This document shows positions 13,869 to 17,865 of a stretch of 17,865 nt of DNA, piece after piece. Numbering within the stretch: the stretch's first letter is position 1; every line of letters begins with the position of its first letter. The DNA lies in contig DATLSH010000018.1 of assembly GCA_035534235.1 (NCBI GenBank), positions 1 to 17,865 on the forward strand. The letters are read 5' to 3'. A model generated the notes under the pieces. The model was not told where the DNA came from and did not search any database. It saw only the letters and a list, made by a program, of their open reading frames with translations. The position numbers and the translations under genes are program-made. Source of the DNA: Bog-473 sp035534235. Lineage in GTDB: Bacteria > Actinomycetota > Acidimicrobiia > Acidimicrobiales > RAAP-2.

Positions 13869-14327
13869 TCAGCGGGGACCCTGGGCGGTACGCAGGCGCT
13901 GGGCCAGTATCCGGCCCAGGTCGAAGAGGATCTGCCGGGCCAGGTCCGGGTTGACCTTGGCCAGAGCGTCGAACTCGGTCAGGCCCAGCTCGGCCACCTC
14001 CACCTCGCTGGTGGCCCGCACCAGGGCCGAGCGCCCGGCGTTGTCAAAGAAGGAGATCTCGCCCAGCACGCTGCCCGGCCCGATGGCGATGGCGGGCCCG
14101 CGGCGGCCGCCTTCGGAGGCCAGGACCTGAAGGTGGCCGTCCACGATGAGATAGAGGGAGCGCTCCGCCCCGCCGGGATCGATGACCACCTCGCCGGCGG
14201 CGAAGTGCAGACGGCGGGAGTAGCGGAGCAGGAGGGCCCAGTCCGCCTCCGAAGCCTCGGGCAGGAAGACCTCGGCGGGCGCTGCCGCGACCTCTTCCTC
14301 GGTACCGGGGTAGTCGAAGAAGGTCAC
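13869..14327 (-). CDS. Stand-alone cyclic-nucleotide-binding domain protein (CRP-like fold, no HTH)
   Basis: 152 residues, one domain. After LHFAAGEVVIDPGGAERSLY and VDGHLQVL comes the phosphate-binding cassette GSVLGEISFFDNAGRSALV. It has Gly89-Glu90 for the ribose and Arg99-Ser100 for the cyclic phosphate, the residues that bind cAMP or cGMP in this fold. The closing helices (NPDLARQILFDLGRILAQRL) match the CNB C-helix, but no DNA-binding domain follows, so it should act on proteins instead of promoters. Start GTG 14327 overlaps the trehalase stop in GTGA, and the gene ends 4 bases before the redox fusion start. The tight coupling suggests one complex or pathway. An obvious ligand source is the FHA-cyclase encoded convergently downstream. 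Confidence 0.9.
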   Translation of the reverse strand: MTFFDYPGTEEEVAAAPAEVFLPEASEADWALLLRYSRRLHFAAGEVVIDPGGAERSLYLIVDGHLQVLASEGGRRGPAIAIGPGSVLGEISFFDNAGRSALVRATSEVEVAELGLTEFDALAKVNPDLARQILFDLGRILAQRLRTAQGPR

Positions 14328-16246
14328 CGGTCCCCGTGTCCCTCCCGGGCGTCGGAGCGGATGACGTGCATGACGGCGTTGATGAGGGCCAGGTGGGTGA
14401 AGGCCTGCGGGAAGTTCCCCAGATGGCGCCCCGAGAGGGGGTCGATCTCCTCGGCGTAGAGGCCGAGCGGGCTGGCGAAGGAGAGCAACTTCTCGCACAG
14501 GGCCCGGGCTCGGGCGTGCTCGCCGATCTCGGAGAGGGCGGACACCAGCCAGAAGGAGCAGATGGCGAACGTACCCTCCTCGCCGCTCAGGCCGTCGTCG
14601 GTCTCCTCCACCCGGTAGCGCAGCACCAGCCCGTCGACGGTGAGCTCGTCGGCGATGGCCAGCACGGTGGCTCGCACCCGCTCGTCGTCGGCCGGGAGGA
14701 AGCGCACGAGGGGCAGCAAGAGCAGTGAAGCATCGAGCGCGGTCGTGCCGTAGTGCTGGACGAACACCCCGCGCCCGTCGACCCCGTGGGCACAGATGTC
14801 GGCGTGTATCTCGGCGGCGGCCTCGTGCCAGCATTCGGCCCGCAGCTCGTCGCCGTGCAGGTGGGCCAGGCGCGACCCCCTGTTGGCTGCCACCCAGCAC
14901 ATCACCTTGGACGAGGTGAAGTGCTGCGGCTCGCCGCGGACCTCCCAGATGCCGCGGTCGGGTTCACGCCAGTGCTCCAGGGCGGCCTCCACCAGGGAGG
15001 TGAGCAGCGGCCAGTCGCTCTCGCGCATGTGGTCGCGCGACTTGGTGTGCAGGTAGACCGAATCGAGCACGGCACCCCACACGTCGTGCTGGCGCTGGTC
15101 GAAGGCGCCGTTGCCGATGCGGACCGGTCGCGCCCCCTCGTAACCCGAGAGGTGGTCGAGCAGCTCCTCTTTCAGCTCGGGCTCGCCGCCGACGGCGTAC
15201 ATGATCTGAAGGTCGTTCCCGGCACCCGCGGCGTCGGCCACGAAGCAGAAGAAGTCGTTGGCCTCCCAGTCGAACCCCAGGGTGTAGAGGCCCCAGAGCA
15301 TGAAGGTCGAGTCGCGGATCCAGGAGTAGCGGTAGTCCCAGTTGCGCTCGCCCTGCGGAGTCTCGGGCAGCGACGTGGTGGCGGCGGCGAGCAGGGCGCC
15401 GGTGGGCGCGTAGGAGAGTCCCTTGAGCGTCAGCGCACTGCGCTGGAGCACCGGGGACCACTCGTGGTCGGTGAACTGGCCGTGGGAGAGCCAGCGGCGC
15501 CAGTAGTCGGCCGTGCGGTTGACCGCCTCGTCGGCCTCCTCGTAGGTCGCCGGCGGGGTGGCGCCGGACCAGGTGAGGGCCACGAAGGCCTTCTCGCCGG
15601 CCCGCATGGCCACCCGGGCGCGGGCCCGGCGCCCCTCGAAGCCCATGCGGAGATCGCTGGTCAGGGCGATGGTCAGGTCGATCCCCTCGGCCACCCCCAC
15701 CACCGAGCCGTAGTCCTCGGCGGCGTAGGACCAGGTCACCGGGTGGCGCCCGTAATCGAGCACGGGCTCGCAGTCGAGCGAGATGACCGCCGTACCGCTG
15801 ATGCACTCCATGGTGCGCACCAGCACCGACTCGGCCTGGTAGTCGGTCGGCACCCGGGTATAGACGGCCGAGCGCTCCTTCTGGTGGTGCCAACGCCCGA
15901 CCAGCAGGGCGTCGCGGACGACCAGCCATCCGCTGTCCGTCTCCCAGGTCGTCTCCATGACCATGGAACCGGGCACGTATCTACGACCGGACGGGACCAT
16001 GCGATCGGTGGGACCGATGCGGAACCCGCCCGCGGCGCGGTCCAGGATGGCGCCGAATATGGAGGGCGAGTCGGGCCGGGGCACGCACATCCACTCGATG
16101 TTCCCGCTCGGCGCAATCAGCGCATTGACCTCGCTGTCCGAAATGAAGGCGTAGGAGGCGATCGGCGGGAACGGACTCGGAGAGCTCCTCTCCGTTTCGA
16201 ACGAACCAAGCCGGGACCCGGTCTCCACGTCGGTGACTTTATCCAC
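14324..16246 (-). CDS. GH15 family glycoside hydrolase, probable trehalase
   Basis: 640-residue cytoplasmic enzyme of the bacterial glucoamylase/trehalase GH15 group. In actinobacteria, proteins with this architecture are trehalases that split trehalose to two glucoses. The N-terminal beta-sandwich begins at IASYAFISDSEVNALIAPSGNIEW. The (alpha/alpha)6 catalytic domain starts around GERNWDYRYSWIRDSTFML. The likely catalytic acid is Glu435 in RGIWEVRGEP, and the base is Glu599 or Glu600 in GLYAEEIDP, followed by the hallmark LGNFPQAFTHLALINAV. The start is GTG 16246; no clear ribosome binding site precedes it and the first ~25 residues are not conserved, so a slightly later start is possible. 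The kinase stop lies 44 bases upstream, and the cyclic-nucleotide-binding gene overlaps its stop by 4 bases, placing it inside the signalling operon. Other alpha-glucosides cannot be excluded as substrates. Confidence 0.9.
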   Translation of the reverse strand: MDKVTDVETGSRLGSFETERSSPSPFPPIASYAFISDSEVNALIAPSGNIEWMCVPRPDSPSIFGAILDRAAGGFRIGPTDRMVPSGRRYVPGSMVMETTWETDSGWLVVRDALLVGRWHHQKERSAVYTRVPTDYQAESVLVRTMECISGTAVISLDCEPVLDYGRHPVTWSYAAEDYGSVVGVAEGIDLTIALTSDLRMGFEGRRARARVAMRAGEKAFVALTWSGATPPATYEEADEAVNRTADYWRRWLSHGQFTDHEWSPVLQRSALTLKGLSYAPTGALLAAATTSLPETPQGERNWDYRYSWIRDSTFMLWGLYTLGFDWEANDFFCFVADAAGAGNDLQIMYAVGGEPELKEELLDHLSGYEGARPVRIGNGAFDQRQHDVWGAVLDSVYLHTKSRDHMRESDWPLLTSLVEAALEHWREPDRGIWEVRGEPQHFTSSKVMCWVAANRGSRLAHLHGDELRAECWHEAAAEIHADICAHGVDGRGVFVQHYGTTALDASLLLLPLVRFLPADDERVRATVLAIADELTVDGLVLRYRVEETDDGLSGEEGTFAICSFWLVSALSEIGEHARARALCEKLLSFASPLGLYAEEIDPLSGRHLGNFPQAFTHLALINAVMHVIRSDAREGHGDR

Positions 16247-16290
16247 GTCGGGGTCGAGATTCCCGGGGGCGCGCGCTCATGCCCGCCCGC

Positions 16291-17865
16291 TCAGGCCGCG
16301 CCCAGGCGGCGCTCGCGGCGCTGTGCCCGCTTGTAGCGGCGTTGGCGCCCGATGCGGGCCCCGCCGAGGCCGGCGGCGAGACCCGCGGCGGCACCGAGCA
16401 CGGCGCAGGCCACCAGCGCGGCCAACGTGGGCCGGTGCTTGGCCAGCACCCAGACCAGTCCCACGACATCGGCGCCGAAGAGGGCCCCGATCACCGTGAG
16501 CCCGGGGACGGCGGTGACCGACCTCTTGCCCCGGCGCAAGGAGCGCAGGAACGACTCGGCGTAGGCCAGCAAGAAGAGGAAGAGCAGGAACGGTGCCGCA
16601 CCGGAGACCGACGCGAAGGCGCTCTGGGTGGTGCGCACCCCGAAGTCGTACGTCCCCACTGTCCGGCCCTGGTGGAGGAGGGAGATGGTGCCCGTGAAGG
16701 CGCCACCGAGGAGGAAGTGACCGCCCAGGTTGACCGTGGCCGTGCGTGCGCCGGTGGCGGGCATCAAGGCGGCGCCGGAGGTAACCCTGCGCCCGAGCAG
16801 GGAGAGGGCCAGCCGGACGTGGTCGGCCTGGGGGGCCGTGGGCGAGGTGGCGATCGGGACCGGGTTGGTCAGGTCGACCGGAACCACGTGCCCGCTCGTC
16901 GGGTCGATCCCGCCGACGGCGACCATGCCGGCGCGCAACGTCCCGCCCTGGGGAGCCGAGCCGAGCCCCGCCAGAGCGAAGACGACGGCCCCGATGAAGA
17001 GGGCGGCCGCGGCCAGGAAGGGCCAGCGGGCACTGGGCGGCGGGACCACCACGTCCTTGAGCGGCACCAGGTCGACCGCCGGTTCGCCCAGATCGGCCAG
17101 GACTGGGCCGGTGGCACGCCGGGCGCCCACGGGTGGGTGCACCGCGGACGCGGGGGCGGCGGGGGAAGAGGGCGGGGCCGGAGGGGGAGGGGGAATGTCG
17201 TCCACCGCGCCGGCCACGCCGGTGGCCGGTCCGGGCGGAGTCGATGGCCGGGTGGCCATGCCGGTGCTGCTCTCGGTGGCCGCCACGAAGTTGGCCGCCC
17301 CCATGACCGGCATGCCTTCCGCGGTCAGCCAGCCCGGCCCCCACGAGGCGGTGCAGGCCCGGGCCAGGGCCAACCCGAACTCCTCGGCCGAGGAGGGCCG
17401 TTCGGCCGGATCGGTGGCCAGGCCGGACATCACCACCGCGGCAACGGCCGCCGGGGTCTGCGGCGCCTGGTCGGCGAGAGGAACAGGTGCCTCAAAGGCG
17501 TGCTTGAAAAGCAGGGCCATGGCGTCACCGTCGTCGGCGAACGGCAGCACGCCGCTGAGCAGTTCGTAGAGCATGGTGGCCAGGGCGTAGATGTCAGTGG
17601 CCGGAGAAAGGGCTCCCCCCCGAGCCTGCTCGGGTGCGATGTAGGCCGGGGTGCCGATCACCTCACCGGCCCGGGTGGCCACGGCGTCCTCGCCGCCCAC
17701 CATTTTGGCGATACCGAAGTCGGTGACTTTGAGCACGCCGCCGGCCGAGAACATGAGGTTCTCGGGCTTGATGTCGCGGTGCAGGAAGTGCTTGGCGTGG
17801 GCGGCCTGCAGGCCGGCCAGGCAGGCCAGGCCGGTGGCGGCGGCGGCCGTCGGGGTGAAGCCGTC
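16291..17865 (-). CDS. PknB-type Ser/Thr protein kinase with multi-pass membrane C-terminus, 5' end outside window
   Basis: The visible 524 residues begin within the kinase C-lobe. The catalytic loop HRDIKPENL has catalytic Asp31 (numbering from the window edge). TDFGIAK carries the metal-binding Asp, and GTPAYIAPEQ with TDIYALATMLYELLSG completes the lobe. The N-lobe with the ATP-binding lysine lies beyond the window. A Pro/Ala-rich juxtamembrane linker (~200-280) leads to a transmembrane helix at ~281-302 (WPFLAAAALFIGAVVFALAG) and an outer domain of ~120 residues without PASTA repeats. Three further hydrophobic segments follow (APFLLFLFLLAYAESFL, VPGLTVIGALFGADVVGLVWVL, LAALVACAVLGAAAGLAAGL), and then an Arg-rich C-terminal tail. 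It is the first visible gene of the minus-strand operon and the probable source of phosphothreonines for the three FHA domains nearby. The outer domain may sense a signal; its ligand is unknown. Confidence 0.95.
   Translation of the reverse strand, partial: DGFTPTAAAATGLACLAGLQAAHAKHFLHRDIKPENLMFSAGGVLKVTDFGIAKMVGGEDAVATRAGEVIGTPAYIAPEQARGGALSPATDIYALATMLYELLSGVLPFADDGDAMALLFKHAFEAPVPLADQAPQTPAAVAAVVMSGLATDPAERPSSAEEFGLALARACTASWGPGWLTAEGMPVMGAANFVAATESSTGMATRPSTPPGPATGVAGAVDDIPPPPPAPPSSPAAPASAVHPPVGARRATGPVLADLGEPAVDLVPLKDVVVPPPSARWPFLAAAALFIGAVVFALAGLGSAPQGGTLRAGMVAVGGIDPTSGHVVPVDLTNPVPIATSPTAPQADHVRLALSLLGRRVTSGAALMPATGARTATVNLGGHFLLGGAFTGTISLLHQGRTVGTYDFGVRTTQSAFASVSGAAPFLLFLFLLAYAESFLRSLRRGKRSVTAVPGLTVIGALFGADVVGLVWVLAKHRPTLAALVACAVLGAAAGLAAGLGGARIGRQRRYKRAQRRERRLGAA

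Noticed and set aside
10646..13954. A plus-strand open frame of 1102 codons opposite the redox fusion gene
   Set aside because: Its translation is low-complexity Gly/Val/Asp/His/Ala-rich without any motif, as expected from the reverse strand of a GC-rich gene. The minus-strand reading has FHA, Cys and Rossmann motifs in order.
14753..16336. A plus-strand open frame of 527 codons opposite the trehalase gene
   Set aside because: Antisense shadow; the minus-strand frame carries complete GH15 motifs.

Overview
The window is high-GC DNA with the gene content of an Actinomycetota chromosome: a NarL-type response regulator, an ECF sigma factor with a coupled membrane partner, a PknB-type Ser/Thr kinase, several FHA domains, a GH15 trehalase and an Arr rifampin ADP-ribosyltransferase. 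An acidimicrobial lineage is my guess from the gene mixture. Nothing in the sequence fixes the genus.

Left part, 1-4182, looks accessory. It holds the 3' part of a NarL/LuxR response regulator gene, a small SAM methyltransferase, an arr gene, and a 510-residue protein joining an AbiEi-like antitoxin-type N-terminus to a Fic AMP-transferase with its own inhibitory motif. These genes are spaced apart by AT-richer non-coding DNA. The stretch ends at 4139-4182 with a clean 3' half of tRNA-Gly(CCC), from the anticodon loop to the encoded CCA. No 5' half is present. This is the usual scar at the distal end of an element integrated in a tRNA gene, so the accessory block probably belongs to an integrative element whose other end and integrase lie to the left of the window.

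Middle part, 4183-8280, is on the minus strand. It has an ECF sigma factor translationally coupled (ATGA overlap) to a single-pass membrane protein that is probably its anti-sigma factor. Upstream of these lie a dihydrodipicolinate-reductase-like oxidoreductase and an alpha/beta hydrolase.

Right part, 8415-17865, is a signalling and redox cluster. Two plus-strand genes encode an FHA protein with a proline-rich linker and an FHA-class III nucleotide cyclase. Converging on them is a tight minus-strand operon: Ser/Thr kinase (5' end outside the window), GH15 trehalase, stand-alone cyclic-nucleotide-binding protein, and a 1036-residue fusion of FHA domain, multi-pass NapH/NosR-like Fe-S membrane domain, 2Fe-2S ferredoxin-like domain and NAD(P)H/FAD oxidoreductase. 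The set includes a kinase that can write phosphothreonine, three FHA domains that can read it, a cyclase that makes a cyclic nucleotide, a protein that can bind it, and a transmembrane electron-transfer enzyme carrying an FHA domain. I infer that kinase and cyclic nucleotide signalling control transmembrane electron flow and possibly trehalose use. I do not recognise a characterised system with this composition, and it is the best candidate here for something undescribed.
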